Positions 26,746-33,904 of a stretch of 64,000 nt of DNA are shown in pieces. The stretch's first letter is position 1. Each line of letters starts with the position of its first letter. A program made the translations under genes and the position numbers. This DNA comes from an uncultured Odoribacter sp. (GTDB taxonomy: Bacteria; Bacteroidota; Bacteroidia; Bacteroidales; Marinifilaceae). The notes under the pieces were generated by a model. That model was not told where the DNA came from. It was given only the letters and a program-made list of their open reading frames with translations, and did not search any database. Location of the stretch: assembly GCA_910578105.1 (NCBI GenBank), contig CAJTPD010000001.1, positions 62,001 to 126,000 of the forward strand. Reading direction: 5' to 3'.

Positions 26746-27723
26746 TTATCTCAGATATTTTCGGAGCATGGCGGCAGAGAACAGGATGAGGGAGCGGGTA
26801 GGGGGCAAGGTTGCAAAACCGTTCAGCATTCCCCAGTCATGGATTACACCGTTGAAACGAATGGTGGTAACGTCAACTCCGGCTTCATCGAGGCGTCGGC
26901 CCAATGCTTCGCCCTCGTCCCGGAGGATGTCATTTTCTGCAACCTCGATTAAAGTCGGGGGAAGTTCCTGTAATTCCTCTGTGGATGCCTGAACAGGGGA
27001 AAGATGCGGATTGAGACGGTCATCTTTATCAGAGAGGTATTGTTCAAACATCCATTTCATTAAAGGAGTGGTGAGAAAACGTTGTTCCCCGTAGAGAGTA
27101 TAAGATTCCCAATCAAAATTTGCGTCCGTAACGGGCCACATCAGAATCTGGACTTTGATTTCCGGTCCTTTTTGTTCTTTAGCCAGCATACTGGTGACCA
27201 GTGCCATATTGCCTCCTACGCTATTGCCTGCAATTCCGAGGCGATTGCCATCAACATTGATTTCGTCTCCGTGAGCGGCTACCCATTTTGTTGCAGCATA
27301 AATTTCGTGGATTGCCTGGGGAAATTTTGTTTCGGGGGAGGGTGTATAGTTGACGAATACACAGGCACATCCAGATTCTACAACAAGGTCACGGACTAGC
27401 CTTTTATGCGTAGGATAATCTCCCAGAACCCATCCTCCGCCGTGTATAAATATAAAAACAGGGAGTTTTTCCGGATGTCCTTCCGGACGTAAAATGTTCA
27501 ATCGAATCATATGGTCATCTGCCGTTATGACCTTTTCTGATTCCTCAATGCCATTCAAGTCAGTTTGTATGCTGGCCTGTGCGCTTACCAATACATTTCT
27601 GGCTTCCGGGATAGCCAGAGATTCGACCGGTTTGTCTCCGGAATTTAAAATTTTGAGGTATTTTTTGGTTCCGACACTTAAATGTTCGTCTTTTAGAAAA
27701 TCGGGTGCTTTTTTGCTATACAT
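26746..27723 (-). CDS. Alpha/beta hydrolase (hormone-sensitive-lipase-type esterase)
   Basis: A 325-residue carboxylesterase of the HSL/acetyl-esterase group. The oxyanion-hole motif HGGGWVLGD (about 93-101) and the nucleophile elbow GNSVGGNMA (Ser about 167) are present. The acid is expected in IEVAENDILRDEGE and the base in GVIHDWGML. No signal peptide is seen, so it is probably cytoplasmic and acts on short acyl esters; the natural substrate is unknown. It begins 31 bases after the rubrerythrin gene on the same strand, which suggests co-transcription. Confidence 0.9.
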   Translation of the reverse strand: MYSKKAPDFLKDEHLSVGTKKYLKILNSGDKPVESLAIPEARNVLVSAQASIQTDLNGIEESEKVITADDHMIRLNILRPEGHPEKLPVFIFIHGGGWVLGDYPTHKRLVRDLVVESGCACVFVNYTPSPETKFPQAIHEIYAATKWVAAHGDEINVDGNRLGIAGNSVGGNMALVTSMLAKEQKGPEIKVQILMWPVTDANFDWESYTLYGEQRFLTTPLMKWMFEQYLSDKDDRLNPHLSPVQASTEELQELPPTLIEVAENDILRDEGEALGRRLDEAGVDVTTIRFNGVIHDWGMLNGFATLPPTRSLILFSAAMLRKYLR

Positions 27724-27754
27724 GAGCCAGAGAATTTACTGAATATTATGTTGT

Positions 27755-28324
27755 TTAATAATTATCCGGGAATAATTCAAAGTACCCTTTGGGATGCAGA
27801 CAGGACGGACAGATTTCCGGTGGGGTTTTTCCTACATGAACATATCCGCATTTTCTGCAATACCAGCGTACTTCTTCAGGACGGGCGAACACTAAATTTT
27901 CCTGTATGTTTTTCAATAATTTCAGGTAACGTAGTTCATGCATCTTTTCTACTTCCGTTATATATTTGAATGTTGCTGCCACTTTTTTAAATCCTTCTTC
28001 TTCGGCAATTTTACCGAATGTGGGGTATAAATTGAACGCTTCGTCGTGCTCTCCGTCCGCAGCTTCTGTCAGATTGTTCAGGGTATCCGACAATTCTCCC
28101 GCAGGGTAGGCCGCAGTGATTTCCAGCATTCCTCCTTCGAGATATTGGAAAAAACGTTTGGCATGCATTTCTTCCTGCAAAGCTGTTTCATAAAAAATAC
28201 CTGCAATTTGTTCGTAACCTTCTTTTTTGGCTATTTGGGAGAAAAAAGTATAACGGTTTTTTGCCTGTGATTCTCCGGCGAATGCTTTTAGTAAGTTTTT
28301 TTCCGTTTCTGTTCCTTTGATCAT
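27755..28324 (-). CDS. rbr: Rubrerythrin (peroxide-reducing di-iron protein)
   Basis: A 189-residue rubrerythrin, which reduces hydrogen peroxide in anaerobes. The ferritin-like part has the paired ligands AFAGESQAKNRY, ALQEEMHAKRF and, in the second half, KIAEEEGF and ITEVEKMHELRY (ExxH). The C-terminal rubredoxin domain has two CxxC knuckles, WYCRKCGYVHVG and EICPSCLHPKGYF, which bind one Fe. Length and order are those of classical rubrerythrin. It is probably the first gene of a two-gene operon with an esterase. An inverted repeat upstream (28378-28400) is a candidate regulator site. Confidence 0.96.
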   Translation of the reverse strand: MIKGTETEKNLLKAFAGESQAKNRYTFFSQIAKKEGYEQIAGIFYETALQEEMHAKRFFQYLEGGMLEITAAYPAGELSDTLNNLTEAADGEHDEAFNLYPTFGKIAEEEGFKKVAATFKYITEVEKMHELRYLKLLKNIQENLVFARPEEVRWYCRKCGYVHVGKTPPEICPSCLHPKGYFELFPDNY

Positions 28325-28377
28325 GATGTCTATAGATTAATTTTTATTTTGTTTTGGGGTAAGTAACGAAATGATAG

Positions 28378-28400
28378 GCTGATAGTATCTGCTTATCAGC
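28378..28400. promoter_or_regulatory. Inverted repeat upstream of rubrerythrin, possible operator
   Basis: GCTGATA (28378-28384) and TATCAGC (28394-28400) form a 7-bp perfect repeat around a 9-base centre, 54-76 bases upstream of the rbr start. The position fits an operator or leader structure. No regulator can be named, and chance is not excluded. Confidence 0.3.
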
Positions 28401-28446
28401 AATTTCAATTCTTCTGACCTGTGAAGTTCATTTATTGCAAAAAAAA

Positions 28447-28484
28447 TGCTCATTTGTCAAAATTCCGGTTTTGACAAATGAGCA
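28447..28484 (-). terminator. Intrinsic terminator of the TPR lipoprotein gene
   Basis: A 16-bp perfect stem (28447-28462 with 28469-28484) with a 6-base loop. On the minus strand it is followed by a run of eight or more T. It begins 14 bases past the stop of the gene ending at 28499, a textbook rho-independent terminator. Confidence 0.9.
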
Positions 28485-28498
28485 GAACGATACAAATT

Positions 28499-30193
28499 TT
28501 ATTTTATAATTTGCATATAAACCGGATCGCCCTTATATGGATAAAATGAAATGTCAGTAGCTGCCCAGTTTTTCAGATTAGGTTGCATTTGAATTGCTTT
28601 GGTCAGGGACAGAGCCATCTCTTTCGTGTCTTTTGTCCTTGCTGCTGCAACGGCCATCAGATAATAATCCATTGCATTGTTCATTTTGATTTTATGGAAA
28701 GTATCTAATGCAGCCCTGTTGTCATTGTTCATCAGTTGGGCATAAGCCAGATTAATATTGGGGTGATTTTTCAGGAAAGGAATGGCTTTTGCATACTCTC
28801 TGTTTTGCATCAGGATTAATCCCAGGTTATAGCGGGCTTCTTTGCGGAGTTTTGCTTTATCGAAATATTGTGAAGCTTCCTGTTTGTGTCCCATCTGTGC
28901 ATGTACGATTCCCAGATTATTGTTTATTGCAGCGTCTTGTTTCAGAATAGTTGCGGATTCGAGTAATTTCCGGGCTTTTCCGTATTCTTTATTATTGATT
29001 GCCATCACAGCCAAGTCATTCAGCAGTTGCCAGTTTGATTGAGCTGTAACAGCCGGCGTTTTTTCCGTGAGTTGCGGTAAGAAATAGGTAAGTTGTACAT
29101 TTTCTTGTACGGTAGTAGGTACGGAATAGAATACGAAAAAGTCTGCCCGGCGAAGTATAGGAAGAATAACTTCTTTTAATTCGGGGATTTTGTTGATATA
29201 GGAATCAATGACTTTATTGCGTGCAGTGGCATTGGGAGCGTTTTTCAATTCATTGATGATTTGTTCTTTGTTCTGAATGTTTGAATTTTTAAGCAACATA
29301 TACAATCCGTTCCAGTTTTCACTAACCGTTTGTTGTACAACAAACTTGGGATTACGTGACATGGGCGTATCTGCAAGTTTCAGATCTTTTTCGAAAAAGT
29401 TTTTAGCTGAACGGAAGCGGTTATTTGCCAGATTTTTATTCAGCCGTTCTGCACCTTCCGGTGAATTGGATATATAGATGAACATATTAGTGATTTTGGC
29501 ATTTTTGTTTGCCAGTACTTTTTCCATGGCTTTCACAGCCTGTGACATTACTGCGGAATTTTGTTCGGCCTGAGTAATGGTTGATTTTCCCAGCGGGAAC
29601 ATGACATAACCACTGACTACGCCGACTGCTGTTGCAGGGACATCACCGATAAAAGTTTCTGTCATTGCCGGAACATAATCTATACCATTTAAAGAAAAAG
29701 CTGGTTGTTGCCAAACTTTGATGCCGTTTTTATTCAGAACAACAGGGCTTAGCATAAAGGATTTATTTCCGCGCATTGCTTCAATGTCTGCCCAGAGTAC
29801 GCTGTTTTCCATGCCGGGTTTGAAATTGAAAGACATTTTCTGGGTGAAGCTGCTGCCTTTGTCATAGTCAACAACCGGATAGTTTGCGTCTTTCACTTTC
29901 TCTCCCTGTAAAAACATAGGTTCCAGTTTTACCATTTGGCTGCCGTATTGTATTTTTGGAGTGATTTTCAGAATTATTTTTTTGTCAAATTGTTTTGGGG
30001 CAAAGTTGATGGTATAGTCAAAATTCACCACTCCATTTACTGCTTCCAGTTGCTGCGGATTGATATATCCGGTGACGGCTGTTTCGATCACGTCCTTTTG
30101 TAATTTTTTCATTGAATTACAACCGGCCATGAAAAACGGCAATGTCAGTAATGCCAGACCTGTCAAAAATAATGTACGTTTCATACTTTTCAT
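28499..30193 (-). CDS. Tetratricopeptide-repeat lipoprotein
   Basis: A 564-residue lipoprotein. The signal MKSMKRTLFLTGLALLTLPFFMAGC ends in lipobox MAGC; a second ATG 9 bases in is an equal candidate. After a short linker comes a beta-rich domain (about 40-190, EAVNGVVNFDYTINFAPKQFDKKI onward). A region follows that looks like a degenerate OmpA-type fold (FIYISNSPEGAERLNKNLANNRFRSAKNFF, about 245-275, as in the NxxLSxxRA motif). The last third has TPR units (NWQLLNDLAVMAINNKEYGKARKLLESA, NNLGIVHAQMGHKQEASQYFDKA). Such proteins occur in Bacteroidales envelopes; the function is unknown to me. It is monocistronic, with its own terminator. Confidence 0.85.
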   Translation of the reverse strand: MKSMKRTLFLTGLALLTLPFFMAGCNSMKKLQKDVIETAVTGYINPQQLEAVNGVVNFDYTINFAPKQFDKKIILKITPKIQYGSQMVKLEPMFLQGEKVKDANYPVVDYDKGSSFTQKMSFNFKPGMENSVLWADIEAMRGNKSFMLSPVVLNKNGIKVWQQPAFSLNGIDYVPAMTETFIGDVPATAVGVVSGYVMFPLGKSTITQAEQNSAVMSQAVKAMEKVLANKNAKITNMFIYISNSPEGAERLNKNLANNRFRSAKNFFEKDLKLADTPMSRNPKFVVQQTVSENWNGLYMLLKNSNIQNKEQIINELKNAPNATARNKVIDSYINKIPELKEVILPILRRADFFVFYSVPTTVQENVQLTYFLPQLTEKTPAVTAQSNWQLLNDLAVMAINNKEYGKARKLLESATILKQDAAINNNLGIVHAQMGHKQEASQYFDKAKLRKEARYNLGLILMQNREYAKAIPFLKNHPNINLAYAQLMNNDNRAALDTFHKIKMNNAMDYYLMAVAAARTKDTKEMALSLTKAIQMQPNLKNWAATDISFYPYKGDPVYMQIIK

Positions 30194-30316
30194 TGTTTAA
30201 TTTAACTGATTAGTTGCATTTAGTTTTTTTCTGTTACATACTCTTTATAACGGAAAGACTTTCTGAAAGTTTCTGCCCGTTTGTTTTTTTGCCGGGAATA
30301 TTTGGAAAATCCTTTT

Positions 30317-30324
30317 TATCTTTG
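30317..30324 (+). promoter_or_regulatory. Bacteroidota -7 element for the acyltransferase gene
   Basis: TATCTTTG matches TAnnTTTG exactly and lies 19 bases before ATG 30344. No TTG at ideal -33 spacing is found. Its position supports the downstream ATG over the longer in-frame extension starting at 30281. Confidence 0.5.
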
Positions 30325-30343
30325 TCCGGTTAAAGCAAAGGTT

Positions 30344-31168
30344 ATGACAAACAATGAATGTGTAAAGCCGGTATACATAGAACAACTTTTTAAGAGTAAG
30401 AATCCCGGACTGGCTAAATGGATACCCGGATTTGTATATTCGTATTTAAAAAAGATAATTCACCAGAATGATATAAATGATTTTATAGGCAGGTATGGCG
30501 ACCGGCAAGGGTTAGCATTTTCGGATGCCATACTGGAATACCTGAATGTTTCTTACCGGGTGGTCGGAGAGGAGAATCTTCCTGCGGCAGACGGGCGTTA
30601 TATATTTGTTTCCAATCATCCTCTCGGAGGGCCTGACGGTATTATTTTGATTTCGTTTTTGGGGACCAGGTATCCGGAACTGAAGTTTCCTGTAAATGAT
30701 TTGTTGTTGAATCTGAAAAATCTGAATACTATTTTTCTTCCGGTAAATAAGCACGGAGTTCAGGCTAAAGATGCTGTTGCTGCAATAGAGAAGGCTTATG
30801 CATCTGATTGTCAAATGGTTATGTTTCCTGCCGGAATGGTGAGTCGTAAACAAAACGGGGAGATAAAAGACCTGGAATGGCAAAAAAGTTTTATATCCAA
30901 AGCTATTCAGCATAAGAGGGATATTGTTCCTGTATATATTGATGGTAAAAATTCCAATTTTTTTTATAATCTGGCTAATTTCAGGAAAAAGATAGGTTTG
31001 AAAGCTAATTTGGAAATGTTTTATTTGCCGGATGAAACGTTTAAACAACGGAATAAAGCTTTTACGCTTTATATAGGAAAGCCTGTTTCCTGGCAGACTT
31101 TTGACCGGAGCAGGAGGCCTATGGAATGGGCACAAGAGATAAAAGAAATGGTTTACCAGTTAAAATAG
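30344..31168 (+). CDS. PlsC-type lysophospholipid/hemolysin-like acyltransferase
   Basis: A 274-residue acyltransferase of the PlsC superfamily, hemolysin-like branch. The catalytic block is VSNHPLGGPDG (about 88-98), in which His and Asp are spaced by five residues rather than the usual four; the FPAGMVSRKQNGEIKDLEW block corresponds to the FPEG-type substrate-binding motif. No membrane helix is obvious, so it is probably membrane-associated from the cytosol. In Bacteroides a related protein (GlsA) acylates glycine lipids; whether this is an orthologue cannot be told, and the partner glsB is not adjacent. Start chosen from the -7 element. Confidence 0.8.
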   Translation: MTNNECVKPVYIEQLFKSKNPGLAKWIPGFVYSYLKKIIHQNDINDFIGRYGDRQGLAFSDAILEYLNVSYRVVGEENLPAADGRYIFVSNHPLGGPDGIILISFLGTRYPELKFPVNDLLLNLKNLNTIFLPVNKHGVQAKDAVAAIEKAYASDCQMVMFPAGMVSRKQNGEIKDLEWQKSFISKAIQHKRDIVPVYIDGKNSNFFYNLANFRKKIGLKANLEMFYLPDETFKQRNKAFTLYIGKPVSWQTFDRSRRPMEWAQEIKEMVYQLK

Positions 31169-31191
31169 TGGTCCTTTCTTTTTAATTGAAA

Positions 31192-32277
31192 ATGAATACA
31201 TTAACAGATGTGCGGGTTGCTTGTCATCAGTTGGCAGAACCTGAATTTGAAAATCCGGCCGATTTGGTAGCCTGGATGGGGGCTATTCAGGCACAGGAGT
31301 ATACTATGTCCAAATGGGCTATTGGAATACGTTTAAGGTCAGGTACTGTGCAGAAAATTGATGATGCTCTGGCGAAAGGTGAGATTGTGAGAACGCATAT
31401 TATGCGCCCTACCTGGCATTATGTAGCGGGAAAAGATTTGCGTTGGATGCAGCAGTTGACGGTTGCGCGTGTGAAAAAGGCAATTGATTCATGGGTAAAA
31501 GCCGGTGGATTTGATATTTCGGAGGCTGAATATACAAAATGTAACGATTTAATAGGTAAGATATTGTCCGGGAAACGTTGTCTTACCCGTGAAGAAATTG
31601 AAATTGAATTGGGGCGGGCTGGTATTCTTGTTGCAGATGCCCGGGTTAAACGTTATATACTCCGGGCAGAAATGGAGGGGATTGTTTGCAGTGGTGCTGA
31701 TAAAGCCGGTAAGCCTACCTATACTTTGCTTGAAGAACATGTGGCTTCTGTTCCTGTATTACATCGGGAGGAAGCATTGGCCCGGCTGGCTATCCGGTAT
31801 TTCCAAAGTCATTCTCCGGCTACATTAAAGGATTTTATCTGGTGGTCAGGTCTGACGGTCACTGAAGCCCGATGCGCTGTTAATCTGATCAGCAACCAAT
31901 TACTCTCTGAGTGTTACGGAGGAGTGGAATTTTTGATATTTGATTCTTGCCGTGAAGCAAAAACAACAGATATTTTGCATTTTTTGCCTCCTTTTGATGA
32001 ATATTTGATAAGTTATAAGGAACGGACTCCTGTAATTGCGGCGGAACATCATGCCAAAGCTTTTAACAAGTGGGGGACTTTTCATCCGGTCATTCTTTAT
32101 AATGGCCGGATTGTTGGAAATTGGAGCAAAACCGGAAAAAAAACGGGGATTGCCATAACAACCTCTTTTTTTGATGTCTTAAAACTTGAACAAAGAGAAA
32201 TGTATTTGCAATTGGCAGAAAATAAATACCGGAATTTTGTCATGGAGAATGTTCAGGGAAGCAGAGTCGGATTTTAA
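31192..32277 (+). CDS. Winged-helix DNA-binding protein, HTH_42/AlkZ-like
   Basis: A 361-residue protein of the HTH_42 family, to which the DNA glycosylases AlkZ and AlkX (YcaQ) belong. The opening block MGAIQAQEYTMSKWAIGIRL (about 27-46) contains the Q-x-Q pair (QAQ) that is catalytic in AlkZ-type enzymes. RTHIMRPTWHYVAGKDLRWM follows, and the middle (HREEALARLAIRYFQSHSPATLKDFIWWSGL) is the second winged helix. WW.SGL and the late HFLPPFDEYLISYKER block are family hallmarks. A role in repair of alkylated or cross-linked DNA is likely but not certain. ATG 31192 is chosen over an in-frame TTG 6 bases upstream. Confidence 0.82.
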   Translation: MNTLTDVRVACHQLAEPEFENPADLVAWMGAIQAQEYTMSKWAIGIRLRSGTVQKIDDALAKGEIVRTHIMRPTWHYVAGKDLRWMQQLTVARVKKAIDSWVKAGGFDISEAEYTKCNDLIGKILSGKRCLTREEIEIELGRAGILVADARVKRYILRAEMEGIVCSGADKAGKPTYTLLEEHVASVPVLHREEALARLAIRYFQSHSPATLKDFIWWSGLTVTEARCAVNLISNQLLSECYGGVEFLIFDSCREAKTTDILHFLPPFDEYLISYKERTPVIAAEHHAKAFNKWGTFHPVILYNGRIVGNWSKTGKKTGIAITTSFFDVLKLEQREMYLQLAENKYRNFVMENVQGSRVGF

Positions 32278-32549
32278 AACAAGCCGTGAAAATAGCAGAG
32301 AATAAAAGCTGTTTGTAAACATAAAATAATTGGAATACCGAGTGTAAATTTGAGGTGGAGTGTTTTATGCCGGAATAAGTATATTCCTAATAAAGCTCCT
32401 ATACTTCCTCCTGCCAAAGCATAAAATATGAGTCTGAGTTCCGGTATTCTCCGCTTGTGATGTCTGGCTTTTTGTTTGTCTATGCCAAAAAGAAAGAGAG
32501 TAAACAGTGACATAAGAATCAGGTAGCCGATAAAAATTGTTTTTAGCAT
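32274..32549 (-). CDS. DUF1294 small membrane protein
   Basis: A 91-residue protein with three hydrophobic segments and the DUF1294 marks: FLFGIDKQKARHHKRRIPELRLIFYALAGGS with the GGSIGALLGIYLFRHKTLHLKF block. The function of the family is unknown. It overlaps the 3' end of the winged-helix gene by 4 bases in convergent orientation. Confidence 0.85.
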   Translation of the reverse strand: MLKTIFIGYLILMSLFTLFLFGIDKQKARHHKRRIPELRLIFYALAGGSIGALLGIYLFRHKTLHLKFTLGIPIILCLQTAFILCYFHGLF

Positions 32550-32649
32550 ATCACATTTTTATGGGGATAAAAATAGGGGAATTGTTTGGAATAGTTGTAG
32601 TAAAAACGAAGATTTTGAACAGGAGATGCTGAATAATCAATTGTTTTTT

Positions 32650-32716
32650 ATGAAACTGGTTCAAAAGTCATGGGTTTTCTTCTGAGATCACCTCTATGTT
32701 TTGAACCAGTTTTCAT
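32650..32716. repeat. 67-base inverted repeat without a T tract
   Basis: ATGAAACTGGTTCAAAA (32650-32666) pairs with 32699-32716 over 17 bp with one extra A, around a 32-base centre. It sits 8 bases past the DJ-1 gene stop. Neither side has a T run, so it is not a typical intrinsic terminator; a small mobile or dispersed repeat is possible. Confidence 0.5.
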
Positions 32717-32723
32717 GAAATGT

Positions 32724-33251
32724 TTATTGTAATGCTTCTACAACTTTGGGTAGTAAAAACGGAAGGGTGTGTTCGCATGACGCAGTAAAGAAATTTCCGT
32801 CTATGGTACTGGTTTCGTCGGTAGCGATACCTTTTAGGATTGCTGGTTTTGCCAGAGGATGTACGGCTAATTTTTTGCCGTCAGTCACGCCTGCCATTTC
32901 AAATATTAGACTTGCAGCACAATGGCCGATTAGCATTTTTTTGTGAGCAGCAAATTCGCGTATCACGTTCAGTAAATCTGTATTGTAGGGTTTATCGGCA
33001 TTATGCTGGAATACCGGAATTGCGTCGCCACAGGAAAAGACTAATGCGTCGAATCGGTCGCAGTGACCTTTCAGGTTAGCTATAACATCTTCTGTTTGCA
33101 GGATAATTCCGGAGTTCGTTTTAATGGTTGTGCTGTCTGAAACCGCAAATACCCGATAGGAAATGTTTTTTTCAAAAAAAGTTTCCAGATACTGGAAAAG
33201 TCCTGAGCCGTTGACCGGATTTACTGCTAAAATTGCTACTTGTTTTGACAT
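32724..33251 (-). CDS. DJ-1/PfpI-family protein
   Basis: A 175-residue protein with the class I glutamine-amidotransferase-like fold of the DJ-1/PfpI superfamily. The nucleophile elbow is LIGHCAASLIFEMAG, with Cys in the GHCAA context, preceded by DALVFSCGDAIPVF, which fits the conserved second strand. Characterised relatives include glyoxalases, deglycases, chaperones and proteases, so the reaction cannot be assigned. ATG 33251 (MSKQVAILAVN) is chosen because it starts directly at the first beta strand; the longer frame has no support. It is divergent from an HxlR regulator 156 bases away. Confidence 0.85.
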   Translation of the reverse strand: MSKQVAILAVNPVNGSGLFQYLETFFEKNISYRVFAVSDSTTIKTNSGIILQTEDVIANLKGHCDRFDALVFSCGDAIPVFQHNADKPYNTDLLNVIREFAAHKKMLIGHCAASLIFEMAGVTDGKKLAVHPLAKPAILKGIATDETSTIDGNFFTASCEHTLPFLLPKVVEALQ

Positions 33252-33297
33252 GTTTGTAATTTTAAAATGATACAATAGTTATTTTTAGTAAGTTTAT

Positions 33298-33305
33298 TAT
33301 TTTTG
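33298..33305 (+). promoter_or_regulatory. Candidate -7 element for the HxlR gene
   Basis: TATTTTTG matches TAnnTTTG, about 100 bases upstream of the HxlR ATG. No good -33 element is seen. The long leader would overlap the divergent promoter, giving room for autoregulation. Confidence 0.3.
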
Positions 33306-33310
33306 TGGTG

Positions 33311-33341
33311 CGAAAGTAGGTTTTGTTTGTATTGTAAACAA
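33311..33341 (-). promoter_or_regulatory. Candidate promoter for the DJ-1/PfpI gene
   Basis: On the minus strand TTG (33341-33339) and TACTTTCG (33318-33311) are 20 bases apart. The -7 element has one mismatch to TAnnTTTG; spacing and position (60 bases before the ATG) fit. Confidence 0.4.
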
Positions 33342-33407
33342 GAACGCACTTGTAGTTAAGTTACTTACATTCTGGTAACTAATGTTGAAAAACAATTTGA
33401 TGGTAAA

Positions 33408-33776
33408 ATGTTAAAATTAGAAAATTTTCATCATACGGGCGATTGCCCGATCCGGGATATTCTTTGCCGGTTGAGTAGTAAATGGGGAATGTTGATTTTG
33501 GTTACTTTGAATGCTAACGGTACGATGCGTTTTAATGATATTCAGAAAAGCATAGGTGATATTTCGCAACGTATGCTGACTGTTTCTCTCAGAATGCTTG
33601 AAGCAGACGGTTTGGTTGACCGGAAAGTATATCCTGAGGTGCCTCCGCGTGTAGAGTATTGTTTGACTAAACGAGGTGTGAGTTTAATTCCTTATTTAGA
33701 GGGGTTAATCGGTTGGGCAATTTCCAATATGGAACCGATTTTGGCGGAACGTCAGGAAAGGAATGTAAACGGATAG
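33408..33776 (+). CDS. HxlR-family winged-helix transcriptional regulator
   Basis: A 122-residue HxlR-type regulator. The order is GDCPIRDILCRLSSKWGMLIL (with the conserved Cys near residue 12, a redox or electrophile sensor in several family members such as HypR and YodB), MRFNDIQKSIGDISQRMLTVSLRMLEADGLVDR (helix-turn-helix) and the wing YPEVPPRVEYCLTKRG. It is divergent from a DJ-1/PfpI gene, a frequent arrangement in which the regulator controls a detoxification gene. Control of the neighbour is inference. Confidence 0.93.
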   Translation: MLKLENFHHTGDCPIRDILCRLSSKWGMLILVTLNANGTMRFNDIQKSIGDISQRMLTVSLRMLEADGLVDRKVYPEVPPRVEYCLTKRGVSLIPYLEGLIGWAISNMEPILAERQERNVNG

Positions 33777-33904
33777 CAGAGGAATTTGTAAAATTTCGGA
33801 CATGTTTTCTATTTTAATTTTTAACCTTTATATTTGGCTGTATTCAAAATAGAAAATGATAAAAATAATCAGGCAAAATGCAAATTTGTTTCGAAGCAAT
33901 AGGT

